Of a stretch of 64,000 nucleotides of DNA, positions 25,362 through 37,636 are shown piece by piece. The stretch comes from Plantago elongata (Eukaryota; Streptophyta; Magnoliopsida; Lamiales; Plantaginaceae): the NCBI GenBank assembly GCA_036897095.1, contig JAYMSP010000008.1:1-64000 (forward strand), written 5' to 3'. The notes below the pieces were generated by a model. That model was not told where the DNA came from, did no database searches, and saw nothing but the letters and a program-made list of their open reading frames with translations. Made by a program: the position numbers and the translations under genes. Numbering within the stretch: the stretch's first letter is position 1; each line of letters opens with the position of its first letter.

Positions 25362-27879
25362 TTCATGAGCATAAACGGAGCAGAACGCGTTGCAATCAGC
25401 TTTAGGAACTAGTATTTCTCAATCAGCTACGGTCTAGGTCACCCAATTCTACACCGGAGCTCCGGCGGCCAATTGAACTGAATAAATACCTAAATCACCG
25501 ACCAGATATCAAATCAGAGACGCGCGTAACGTATTTGCTGTTTTTCGATTTCGACTGAGTTAGGTTGGAGAGAGGAGGGAAAACGATGAACGAGAGATTC
25601 GAAGTTTTAGAGAGGTGTGGAGAGAAATTTGAAAATTACGCACCTGGAGGAGAGAGGAAAGAAGCTCGTTGCTCAGAAGGGGCTCCAATCAAGGCCTGAA
25701 CGTAGTTTATACTTGGGTCGATTGGTATCGGGCTTTGTGGGTTGTAGGGCGTCAATTGGGTCCGGATTTGGTGACTCTGGGTCAGGTGGGTTAATCTGAA
25801 ATGATGATTATGGTTCGGTTTTGAACAATTTAAATTTTAGAGGCGGTTGTTTGTATGAAAAAAATGCGCGGTATTTAACGTTTTAAATTGAAGTAGAGCA
25901 CGTGTTTTGCGCGAAAAGATGGTACGTGGAATCTTCATAATTGTCGAATGACGAATACTCCTCTATGTATCGGCATGTGAATTTTGACAGTTGAAATTAA
26001 ATGTGTGTGCTACAAATCCATTACATGTGGCATGAATATTAAGTATGGCACATTCTTACGTCCTTCTGGTGTAAGATTGTGCGACAAACATGTTCGTGGT
26101 GTGAATCTTGGTGACTTTAGTTTTTTGTGATTGAATTCCTGCTCCAATTAAATCGATGGAGCTGGTGGGTCGATTGCGAACTTGGCTCATACTTTTTTCG
26201 CGACCTGTGACCCTTGTGTAGTGAATGTATGAATGGTTTGCCTCCATGTGTCATGTTGTACTCGAACTTTCATTCGAAGTATAATGTGTGGGCTTGGCTA
26301 ATCTTAGTACCACGTCACATTGTACTAACAACTGATTAAAAAGTGAAGAAGTGGCATCATTTAAACATAAAAAAAACTAATTTATCACCAATTTATATTA
26401 TCTATATAATTTTAATAATACAATTTGCATAAATTTATAAAACTATCCCACATAAATAGTCAATTTATATTTTACCCAAAAACCTCGTCTTTCTTCTCAA
26501 AATCCCCAACCACCACTTCCTCTTTCCCTTTGCAGTTGTACTACCACCTCTGCCATCATGATCATCGAAGCTCCGACGATTTTATTTTTCAATCGACACA
26601 CCACCATCTTCGAGCATCTTTCATGGAAGCTCGAGTAAGCCTCCAAGAATGAAAGCTCAGTTCACCTTCGCATAATTTAATGGCCATATTGGAAACATGC
26701 ACGTAGGATAGAGGCAAAAAACATTATCTACATGAATAATTGAAATATTAATTATTTAGTTCATTAATGTAGAATAAATATATGTTTTACAAACTCCCCC
26801 ATTGCCATCAAGACAGGATGAATGCAATCCTGTATTAGTATGATATGTAAAACAAAAAAACAAAAAAAAACAACAACAGTACATTTTTCAACTTATCAAT
26901 ATGATCCCCAATCATAAGAAACCAAAATAAAATAAAATGAAGAAGCCATATAGTAGTTCATAGGCTTTAAAGAATTCCTTCTTAATTCCTTCTCATTTTT
27001 ATTATATTTTAAATAAAAAGATGGTTTCAATATTTTTTACGAAATTTAGATTTGTATGCTTGATATGAGCTTCAAATAGGAGTTGAACGAGACTTGACCG
27101 TACAACTTTCACAACATAGACTTGAAAGGCTAAACAAGTTATGGAACATAAAAGACTAACATCAGGATTGATATATACTATATATCATTAAGATCGTATT
27201 GTATGACTACAATCCACACGCGTATTATGCATTAGTCTTTCAGGACAAATCCTCTTGTAAACGGTTATGTTGCACTATGATAGTCGTGACGAATCGCAAT
27301 TTGTATGTTTCACTAGTTTTTTTCCTCACACATTTACACTTTATATGTGTTGAAAGACAAGGATCGTTAGGAAACTAATTAAAAAAAATTCATGCTTTCG
27401 GACACCACCCTTCACCGCCGATGGCTTGTAGAAACAAAAGTTATTGTAATAGACAACCGAGTGTGCTCTTCTTAATCAAGACGTTTTGTATGTTAACTTC
27501 AATTTTATTAAATCGAACAATATATTCTTTAAGAATGATTTGTAATTGGATTGAATATCTTAGCTATTTGACATTTAACATGATTTATTATCTATTAAGA
27601 TTTTTTTTTACTCATGGAGGTGGAATCCACTAAAATAAATGATACCTTAAAAAGTTATATATGCAATAACTGTAAAATTAGGCTTATTAATTGATTATCT
27701 AAATTCTATTAGTAACGTTGACCTCCTAGCAATTATGATTGTCATGTTGGAATGTCGATTGGTACAAATTTGCGAATTCATAAGTTGATCGGAAATGCAA
27801 CAAATGAAGCATGAAAATTAAATGTCGTGACTCATTCAATCATCAATTTAAGGGACTTGACCTCTCCATCTGGCAGGTG
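25362..27879. other. CDC27B 5' region and AT-rich spacer
   Basis: Holds the CDC27B leader and promoter, then AT-rich sequence without a recognisable gene. Open frames such as 26425-26652 and 27421-27633 are low-complexity, AT-biased and unlike any family I know. I see no transposon ends here. Confidence 0.5.
25905..25917. promoter_or_regulatory. E2F-like palindrome upstream of CDC27B
   Basis: TTTTGCGCGAAAA; on the minus strand it contains TTTCGCGC, which fits the E2F/DP consensus TTTSGCGC. It lies about 545 bp upstream of the CDC27B ATG in otherwise AT-rich DNA. A weaker CGCG-containing site (TTTTTTCGCGA) lies near 26190-26200. Function is inferred. Confidence 0.45.
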
Positions 27880-28083
27880 CAAAGCTGAATTGAACAATCT
27901 CAATCTTATAGCGGCTTCAATGCATGTAGGTGGAATTTTATACTACACAAAGCTGAATTGAACAATCTCAGCCTTATAGCGGCTTCAATGTATGTGGGTG
28001 AAATATTATACTGCGCAAAGCTTAATTGAACATTCTCAACCTTATAGCAGCTTCAATGTATGTGGGTGAAATGTTATACTGTG
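27880..28083. repeat. Tandem array, 3 copies of a 68 bp unit
   Basis: Units start at 27880, 27948 and 28016, each beginning CAAAGCT and containing TTATAGCGGCTTCAATG-like and ATGTGGGTG-like stretches. The spacing is exactly 68 bp. Copies two and three resemble each other more than copy one (shared TGTATGTGGGTGAAAT). Non-coding; looks like a local minisatellite. Confidence 0.85.
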
Positions 28084-28271
28084 CTGCATTTGCTTCTAAC
28101 TTAAACAGGCCGACACAAGTGTAGTATTATCGATATGATACTGATTAATTTATAATTTATTTAAAAATATATAGGCACAACGCTATCATTTATAGTATAT
28201 AAAAATAATTTTACAAACATTTTAGAATGTAAATTTGATTTTTTTATTAATATTTATATTTTTATAATTTA

Positions 28272-28338
28272 AATATTTATAAGGCGAAAAGGCATTGCCA
28301 AGGTGATAAGGCGACTGCCCTTTCACCTTATGAATATT
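28272..28338. repeat. Imperfect inverted repeat (hairpin, 23 bp arms)
   Basis: The left arm 28272-28294 and right arm 28316-28338 are inverted copies matching at about 20 of 23 positions, with a 21 nt loop. Arms contain ATAAGGCGAAAAGGCA and TGCCCTTTCACCTTAT. It is a GC-richer island in very AT-rich DNA. It could be the fold-back of a small transposon or a hairpin transcript; no family recognised. Confidence 0.6.
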
Positions 28339-28721
28339 CAAATTAGAAAAATACAAATATTAGTAGAATAAATTCAAGTATACTTTCTAAAATATTTTTA
28401 AAAATAAAATAATATTTTATTTAAATTACCTATTTTTTATTTTAGTATTTTATTTGTTACCTGTTGTCAGACTTGACGAAAGTCTGACTGACCACAAAGA
28501 AGCCCATAAAAAATATTATAGATGATATATAAAATACTTTTTTCTGAATACTACACCGGTGCTATCGATTTATACTCCACTACATAATGATGTAATTTTA
28601 GCAACTAACTACACAATAAGTTATACCATTATTTTAAAAAAATATCGATAAATACATTTTAAGTCAAACATTTATTTTAGATTTTTAGTGCTTGTCGACT
28701 AATTATCAAACTAGGTAAACA

Positions 28722-29076
28722 CTAGTATCCGTGACACGCGGATACCCGTATGACATTTTTATCATTTTCAATTTTAAATTAATTCCATTAAAAATGGATC
28801 CACCAATCATATTAAAATGTATGAATTTACAAATTTATCATTTTTTCAATGTTATCTATTAAGTTCTATGATAAATGTGTTAAAAATTTACGAAATCCAC
28901 ATAAAATTTTGAATACGTACATGTTAAATTTTTTATTGTTAATATATATTATACAACTATTTAACTAATGATATTTTAGTATTGTTTTTTTCCCTATAAA
29001 TGAACTAGTGAGAAAACTACTTTTTAAGTATTTGCTTAATAGGGCAACTTAGTATTAGTAATAGAAGATAGATAGA
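28722..29076 (-). mobile_element. Short non-autonomous Helitron-like element
   Basis: Read on the minus strand, the right-hand limit begins about TCTATCTTCTATTACTAATA, like the TCTCTAYTA-type 5' ends of plant Helitrons. The left-hand limit ends in a perfect 7 bp stem, GTATCCG / CGGATAC, running into CTAG followed by T, as at Helitron 3' ends. There are no terminal inverted repeats or target duplication, as expected for the class. About 350 bp, AT-rich, no Rep/helicase. The 5' limit is uncertain by several bases because of a GATA repeat. Confidence 0.5.
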
Positions 29077-29490
29077 TGTAGAGGACATGACACAAGTACA
29101 ATAATATTTCCTCCTATAATTAGGTTCCTTAATAACATTAATCACTAATCATCACTTTACGGGGCTTAAATTTGACACGTTATTAATAGATTGGATTTCG
29201 AGTCACAGGTTACAACCGACCGTTTATATAGAAACGTTTCAGCACCTGGAAACCTGAGAGACGCGCTTTGTCTCGCAACTGCAATTCAACAGAGTAACTC
29301 CAAATTGGCAAATTCTAATTGCAAATCGTATTTGGTTCGACCAATTCTCACCCATTTCTTCAAACTTCTCCTTCTCCAATCAAGCTCCTGTACTCTCGGT
29401 CTCTGCTCTATACAATCAGATCGCCGTTTATCTCCTTCGCATAAAATGTGGTGACAGTTGAGAGCTAAATCGAAGTGAATTGGTGACAAT

Positions 29491-32400
29491 ATGGTCCTTC
29501 TGTTGTTGTTATTCTTCATCCTCGGTGCGGTTACAGTCGTTGCTGCTCAAGCAGCTGTTATGTGGATTTTGATTAGCCGCCTTCAAGTGAAGGCTCAGAA
29601 AGAAGAGGCTGAAGCCAAAGCGGCGAGATCGGTGGCTTCGCCGAGCGACGTGAACGCTCGCTTGAGCGACAAGCAGGTGATTGATGAGTATTATTATTAT
29701 TGTTGTTGTTGTTGTTGTTGTTATTTTCTCCGATCATGCTTTACGAAGTGGACTTGCTCGTATGTGTGTGGTGTGCGTGTTTTCGCGTTTAGGTTGAACT
29801 GTTATTGTAGTTAGATTTTGGAATTATATGGTACGGTGTATATGATATGATATGATATAAGGAAGTTATGCATTGGAGTTGTTAGATAGGTTTTGTATTC
29901 TCGTAAGAATTTCGATGAAGTGGTAAGGACAGTAGGAACTTCTCCAATTTGTTGGAGCTATTTAGTTAAGCTTTAGTTTGAAGGTGCTGTTAGTGTTGCG
30001 CAATTGTTGGAATGGACCAGAGACTAGCATCTTCATTAAACGTTGGGGTTTAGTCTGAGATGCTAGTGTTATGCAATTGTTGGAATGGACAAGAGGCTGG
30101 CATCTTTATTGACCGTTGCAATGTTTCTCACATGCTAGCAATCTTCAAAAGTTTCAGTATAATTAATGACGAAAGACTGCATTAGTATAAATGAACTTAA
30201 CTCAGGTATATACCGAGTGGAGACCTTGCTGCAGGAGTGAATTAGATCTGTGTATGTCCTGGAATCTGTACATGCCTTCAGTCTTCAGAGGATGTAGGAT
30301 ATTGATGTGGATGTAGGATATTGACGTGTAATAGGCCTTTAGGATATTGGCTTCACATGTATATCATGATTAACTTTACATCAACTTAAACATTCTGGTT
30401 CTCAGTTATTTGGAACAAAATCATCTGTAGTTATACATTGTTTTTGCTTTTACGTACTTGAAATTTGAAAATGTCCTACTTCGCTAGCAGTTGAGAGAAG
30501 TGCCAATTCATATGATTCACTAACTTTTCACGTTTTAAAGCACTCACATCCACATCAACTGCATATTCAGATAAGTTCCCTTTGCGGGAAATCAGCAACA
30601 GAGATGGCCAACTTGAACATATTTATGTTCTTCATTCAGTGACAGATTCTCCTTAGGACAATACGACCTGGTTAATTTATGTTCTTGATAAGTCATCGTA
30701 CATAAGGAATGCGCGCGATTGGATGAGGGGATTATGGGGCAGTTTTTATCCTATTGCTTTGCCCAATTGTTCATTAGAAACTCTATCGTTTTCGAACTTA
30801 AAAGATCTAGTTTATCCACCAGCTACAAATCCCACTCTTTACGTTGACATGTGTTTTTTCTTCTTCTATTTCTCAGGGGGATATATGGGTTTTGGAGCCT
30901 GAAAAAGTTCCAAAACTTGGGGTTGAGGACAAGACGCTGACAGAGCAAAGGAAGCGAAAAGAGATCTTGGAGGTTGCACCAGTTTGCAAGCATGCCAGAA
31001 TTAAGGATCATTGTCTCATCCTAACAGAAAGGGATGGTACCTCTGTTGAGATTTCACTGATTGGCTGCATGGTTTTTGCTGTCTCCGCTACAGACTTATC
31101 CACAAGAAAATGGTGATTTGACATTTATGAGACACTACTTATGGGATATAAATTAAAAAAAAGACTTTATGTTCTGAATCTTTATGCACCATGTGACATC
31201 ATCAGTGTTTAAGATGTGTTTAGGATTGAAGGGGGTGGTTGTATCTTTTTATGGGCCAAGGTGTAACCTGGGGCACGGGATATATGCCTTTGAAATCATT
31301 GGTGTGTACTTATTATATAAATAATGAAATTACACTAGTAACATGGAGTGCATGATTTAGCATTAGGAAAAATGAGAACTGATACCTGTCCCAACTTCTT
31401 GTAATATGTTTCAATTAGAACATTCCAACCATGATTTAAATAACAGCTAAATAATGTTTAGCTGTTCATTTAGTCTATCTTTTTTTGCTACAATTTTAAT
31501 TGTATCAGTGTGAAATTAGACCCGAACCAGTTCACGACTATAATAATTAGTTATCCACTGCCTGTTATTTGTAAAATATATATTCAAGGATGTTCATTTG
31601 TCCACGGAAAGCACAACACCGCGAGATAGTATCATGCTTTTCATTAAACCCACTACTGATTGCTTTATTCTTTTCTGGAAACATTATGGAATGAAATTGC
31701 CCAATACTTTGTTATTTCTTGCATTCATGCCTGTAACTTGTATTCATCTATTCCTTGCAGGGCCAAAAGGTATCCCATTAAAGTGGAGGGGAAGGATTCT
31801 GGTCTCTATAAGGGACATAAAGTTATTTATATATATCTTGAGACCTCCTGGGAGAAGGAATCGTGGTGTAAAGCTCTTCGCCTTGCTTCTTTTATTGATG
31901 AAAGAAGAACTGCCTGGTTTTCCAAGTGGAGCACTGAATTTCATAATTACCTGGCATCACTAAATGCAGGATACCCTTCATTTATGAAACCTGACGGATT
32001 CTTTGGTGCAGGCGTAATGGATAAGTCAGTTAAGTTTGACAATTCTTCATCCAAAGTACGTCAATTTCTTAAGAAGCTTGGAAAGAAAGCTTCTAAAGGT
32101 GGATATGACTATAAAGCAAGTGAGATTCAAAATATAGGTCATGAACATAAGAAACTAAGTGAGAGCTCTCGGTCGATCCAAGACTCCACCCCTAACACTG
32201 GCTTAGGCAAAATAATCACAACAGGAAAGCCACTTGGTGCGTTTTCTGCTGATGACAGTAGTGTGGGATCATCGGTTTCAGCATCTTCTGAACCAGGAAG
32301 TAGAAGTAATTTGTCTGGGACATCTGATGGAGACTCAGACCACAAAGAAGGCGCCCTGTGTTTCAATCTATTGCTTTCCCGACTTTTCTTTGATGCCAAA

Positions 32401-35400
32401 AATAATCCACTAGTGGTGAGCTCTATACAAAACCGAATTCAGGTACGTGGTACTTATATTTTTTCAATTCCATTGGCGAAAGAGTTGACCTGTTGTGCTC
32501 AAATAACTTTGATGTGGAGTGTGGATTCATGATAATATGTTTTTAATTTTATTGCATAAAGTTGTAAATTTATCGCAAAAAATACCTAAATCGAATTGTT
32601 GATATAGTGATGGAAAAATAAAACTTTCTTATTATCCAAATATTTAATTATCTGTTTCCCTTTTCACTAATTATACAGTTATTGGCAACAAAAATTTCCA
32701 TGCGTAAAGTTCAACATTGTACAAGTTCTTGTAAAATCATGAGTTCTTGTTTGCAAAATCTAAACCAAGTCAGGTGTGATTCTACTGTACCGATAGAGAC
32801 CAGATGTTGAGGCTATTTTTAGATGCAGTGAAGTATTTATTTGGTGTGTTTGAACGTGCTTATCATATGTGCCGACTAATGGGTGTATTAATTTGCAATA
32901 GAGAGCATTATCCAATATGCGGATTCCTACTTATATTGGTGGAATCACCTGTAATGCTTTGAATCCGGGCACTCTTCCTCCACGCATGCTCGCGATGCGG
33001 GTCGTTCCCTCTGATATGACTGAGGTGTGGGCAATGGAAATTGATGTAGAATACCTTGGGGGTGCAATCCTGGACATTGAAACGAGGCTTGAGATTCAAG
33101 AATTAGACTTAGAGATTAAGGAGGGAGATCGTATTGATACTAATACTGCTAGTGAGGTTGCCTCTGATCTACTGAAAGATTTTGGGGAACAATGTAAGCT
33201 TTCCGACGAGACAATGGATGAAAGGAAACAAAAAGATGAAGGAGATTGTGGCACAGGTGTCTAATTCTTTTCATTCTTCATCCAGTTTGTTGAACTTTCT
33301 ACATCTGTTACACTATACAGGCTATTGTCTCGGACAATTGCTCTTTTGACTGAATTAATGCAAGTTGTTGGAGCCTGTTTGTCCTGTCAATTTATGCATG
33401 TTTTACAATTCTAACACCAACTGTACTCCATCCACAAGCAATGGTATTATTAAGTCCATTCTAGGGGAATACTATATTATCTTGGAGAATGCTACGAAGA
33501 GGTCATAATAATTTCTAAAATGCCTTCTAAAATTTATCTGCTTCCTTTAAGTTGTTTAGTCATTTTATGTGAATTTACAATGTGTAAGAGAGAAAGGGAA
33601 ATTAAGATGAGATAGAGAGAAGATGGTAGAAAACAAGAGGAAAAGGATGTAGGTATGTTAGAGGAGCCCACATGTGTTAGTAACCGTGTTATGTTTGTTA
33701 TTAATTGACTTTTTTTTGTTCAAGCCAAAATCCAAGATCGATGCCCAAAACACCTAGTCAAACAAAACACTAGTATTATGCCTTATTTCTTTTTGTGGTG
33801 ATGCATACCAATAAAGTGGTTTGGCTATTAACATGATTACTTTTAGACATAATTAGTAAATTAGACAATGTTTACGGCCTTTTCTATAAGGTCTGCAATC
33901 AGTCAATGGTAATGTTATAGGAGTTAGAAGTATCAATTCTCCTTTTTGGGAGTTTGATTATATACTCAAAATATTTTCTACACCATGCTATAAAATACTA
34001 ACTCATTCTATGTTTAAATATCCTAAACGTATTCTTTTTGAAAATATCAGTAACTACCTGACTGTGCATAGGTCTCAATAGCTGCTCAGTTCTGAAAATT
34101 TATTCACAGGATTTTGCGAGTATTGGCCTATCTATATCTATCCATCTTGTTGTTTTCTTTCTTTTGTTTTAATTTGTTGGGAGAATGATATCTTCTACCT
34201 GTTAAGAGGCATTTTTGATGCACCTGTCTGATGACTGGATTTTACTTGCAACTTGGCGCAATATTATCCTATATTTGCCACATTCCATGTTTATTCTGCC
34301 ATACTTGATGTAGACTATTCACCCCAATACCTTTGTAGATGAAAAGGAAGCTTCCAAAAGCATAGCTGGTACGTCAACCCAAGTGCCTAAATGGAAGTCT
34401 ATGTTACATTCTATTACGAAACAGTTTTCACAGGTTTGTAATGCAGTCTTACTTCTATTGTTCATTTCTGAAACTAGCCTTTTAATAAGTTTCCCACTGT
34501 AGTATTATTTTTGAAGCGGTGCTTTATGGAGCTTTCTTAAGAGCCACTTATATGTTTGCATATTCTGAGATCCAATAAGTTTTTGAAGCGGTGCTTTATG
34601 GAGCTTTCTTAAGAGCTTTCTTAATAAGTTTCCCATTGTAGTATTATACAGTTTTGTGTTATGCGTTTTTTCTGGTTGCCCCTGTTATCTAATATACTCG
34701 AGGGGATTTTCAATGATCATGACACTGAAAGTGCTGCCATTGGCATAAGAAGCAAAGTTGTCTTTCACTATTGTATTACAATGTGTTAGCTTGCAATGCC
34801 CCCATTTTTTTGTAGAGAGTGAGAGTGTGTAGATGAAATTAATTGTTGAAATGAGCACCTTAGACTCTTCCTTGAAAATGTCTAATGAAAGACTTAGTGA
34901 GCACCAATGGTGGAGCCCAAAGCACAGAGGGATTCCAATGTATGATACTAGATCTTATAGGTCCGTTTGGATGCTTCTCTAAGTAACTTCCTAAGGTGCA
35001 CATTGTGCCCTCAAATATCATTACATCATTTGTACAAGACACTACTTATAGATGTTGTGCATGGACTTTATGTAAACTAAGTGCTGACACTTAAGACAAT
35101 TTAACATGGCCTCTACTAGCGAGTGTGACACAGCTGTCACTTGGGAAAATGATTAACTCAAAAACCAAACTTACCTTCACATACAAAAGAGAGAAACTAT
35201 CCGCAGACCTCAATAGATTTTGTACATTCTATCTGATTATTATAGATTATAATGAATTTAGAGGACAGGAAAATTATGGCTACATAATGTGATGGGGAGA
35301 GAACAAGCATATTCTGAGATCCAATGGTAGTTTTACAGCTTGGGCTATATTTTATTAGTTTTACAAGTATATATACATAGATAACTTTTTTTTTTTTTTA

Positions 35401-36902
35401 TGGAAGATGGCTGCACACAATGTGAGTATATTGTTGTAGTTCTTCTCACCTGTTTTTTCTTTATTTATCGAAGGTTCCTATCACTTTGGGTATAAGGATT
35501 TCTTCTCTCCGTGGAACATTGAGGTTGTCCATGAAGCCTCCGCCTTCAGATCAAATTTGGTTTACTTTCTCTTCGATGCCTGATATTGAATTCAACTTGG
35601 AATCATATGTTGGTGATCGTAAAATTACAAGTGGGCATCTTGCTTTGTTTCTGATAAATCGATTCAAGGTCAGATTCTTCTTTACTTATATGTTTATGCC
35701 TATATTTCTGGTAATTACTAATCATATCAAATTTCTCAAATGGAGTAGATTGGCTCTCATTATACTGTTGAGAATGGGTGGAATGATGTAAAACGTTCTA
35801 AATCTGAAAATATAACAAGGATATGTTTTGGTGAGGAGATAAACGATTACATGGCCAGATAGCTTTTAAATTGTAACAGACTGAAAAAAACTAACTTACG
35901 CACTGTTCCAAGAGGGAGAATGTGGAGATGGCTGATCATTTCTTAGGTTGTGAAGTAACAAGACTAACTCATTTGCTCCTTAATAGCATTTCCTTAACCA
36001 AAGTTCAGGTGTAAAGAATAGTTGTTTTCCTGGAAAACACTTGTGTAGACCAGACCAGTCTTTATAAAACCTTGTGGCTGAAAATGCTCTAGGTCATTTC
36101 ATCATCATGCATCTATATTTATTCAGAGTACCTGAGGAGAACAATGTTCTGCATTAATGAAAATAATATTGGGAGTTTTGTAATTTCACATAATAGAAGG
36201 GGTTTTTATGCAATCCCGCAATTTCCAGAATCAATGCATCTCTATGTGGTGCTGGTTTCAGTTATCCCAAGGGATATGCTGCTTTTTTCCCTAGCCATTA
36301 GTACATCTCTGTCTCTGGATGAAGTTGGGGGCTGATACAACTTTTGTTTCTTTCAGGCTGGAATTCGCGAAACAATGGTGCTTCCAAACAGAGAGAGTGT
36401 CTCTATTCCTTGGATGTTAGCAGAAAAAGATGACTGGGTGCCTAGGAAAGCTGCTCCATTCATGTGGTACAAATCTAATCAAGATTCAACTAGCAATACA
36501 ATGAAACGAGCAAATTCCACTCGGACATCAGAAGCTGGCCTTGAGAAATCTAAGAGTCTTGGTCACACTGCACCACCAAGTCCTTCCAAGTCTTCATTAA
36601 GTTCTGTGATTGAGTCCCCGTTGGATAATGGGTCTCCCGAGGTTCTTCATGCCCCACTACTAGAAAAGGACGATGTTTCCTCGAGTGGCAGAGAGGATAA
36701 AGTGGACTCTCCCGTGCATTCTCGATCAATTGTTTCTATGGAAGGACAGACACATAGCTCAGAAGATGATGAGTCAAAACTGAGGAGATTGGGGACAAGA
36801 GAATGGGTGCGCGGATTACGTAAGAGAACGGGAGAAAAGCTGCAGAACATCAAGGATTCTATAGCGGATGTGAGAAAGGAAGGATTTCATTTGAATGGAT
36901 GA
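29491..36902 (+). CDS. TEX2-like protein with PH and SMP lipid-transfer domains
   Basis: Membrane-anchored SMP-domain protein of the testis-expressed 2 type (old name DUF2404; Arabidopsis At1g73200-like). SMP domains move lipids at membrane contact sites; TEX2 relatives are ER-anchored. Exons 29491-29676, 30877-31112, 31761-32442, 32902-33256, 34339-34433, 35474-35668 and 36357-36902 join in frame to 764 residues. An N-terminal hydrophobic anchor (about 1-28) is followed by a charged stretch rich in Ala, Lys and Glu. A PH-like region (about 85-185) has the blocks CLILTERDGTSVEISL and SWEKESWCKALRLASF. A Ser-rich linker follows. The SMP domain spans about 337-605, with CFNLLLSRLFFDAKNN, PTYIGGITCNALNPGTLPP and DMTEVWAMEIDVEYLGG. 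The C-terminal tail is Ser/Pro-rich, then basic (WVRGLRKRTGEKL). Role in plants is inferred. Confidence 0.92.
29688..29723. repeat. Microsatellite (ATT)n(GTT)n in intron 1 of the TEX2-like gene
   Basis: A compound trinucleotide run of ATT followed by about seven GTT units, 12 bp after the first splice donor. Confidence 0.85.
29983..30118. repeat. Local tandem duplication of about 70 bp in intron 1
   Basis: Two diverged copies, starting near 29983 and 30059, share the core CAATTGTTGGAATGGAC and a following GCATCTT-AT--A-CGTTG pattern. Non-coding. Confidence 0.7.
34481..34647. repeat. Rearranged direct duplication in an intron of the TEX2-like gene
   Basis: The core TTGAAGCGGTGCTTTATGGA and the following AGCTTTCTTAAGAGC occur near 34511 and again near 34582. 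The flanking TTAATAAGTTTCCCA and GTAGTATTA lie on the left of the first copy and on the right of the second. This implies duplication of about 70-140 bp with partial loss. Confidence 0.75.
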
Positions 36903-37636
36903 GGGGCCGTGAGAGTGGAACCTGTATGCTACTCTTGGGGATTCTTTAATCTGAAGTTCTCAGTTTCAAGTATTCTCCCTGATGAGATACATGTAGGATA
37001 GGAATATCAAACATTCGTTCAAAACTAGTGTTCAAATTCAATCAATGGAAACTGTGCATAGCTTGAAAGTAAAAGAAATCATTACATTTCTTTTATTGTC
37101 TATATCGAACATACATTACTAAATGTGTATATGTTATCCAGATGTTATAAATTACTGTTGTTCCCGAGCGTGTCTTCGGGACATTTTTGTAAGTGATGGG
37201 AGTTTCGTATCACTAAATAATAACGTGAGTGTGATATACATGTTTGGTGAGAATTACATGATTAGAAAAAGTTCGAAAAATTTAACCATCTTTCAAAGTA
37301 GGAAGCTTACGATGAAACGGAGTAGAAAGTTCACAAAATTTTGAATTTGGAAAACCTTAGTCATACTCACAGGTCTAAATGTTAAGGTCGTATAGATTCT
37401 GGCACTTTTAACCACTGTAGGCATATATATGATTGGTCCATTTTTTGTTAACATAACATTCTCAGAAACTACTAGGATGAATCAACGGTAATTTCTTAAG
37501 ATCGAATACTTGCTTTACAAATTAAAGTTTGGAGAATCGTCATAATTTCCCGAGATATAATTATCACGGTCTTACAACGATCATTCCTTATTAACACCAG
37601 TACATTGGCATTTGGCTACAGCTTCATTTTAATTCT
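36903..37636. other. Convergent spacer, TEX2-like and alpha-galactosidase 3' ends
   Basis: Both flanking genes end into this 730 bp AT-rich stretch, which should hold their two 3'UTRs. Nothing else recognised. Confidence 0.5.
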
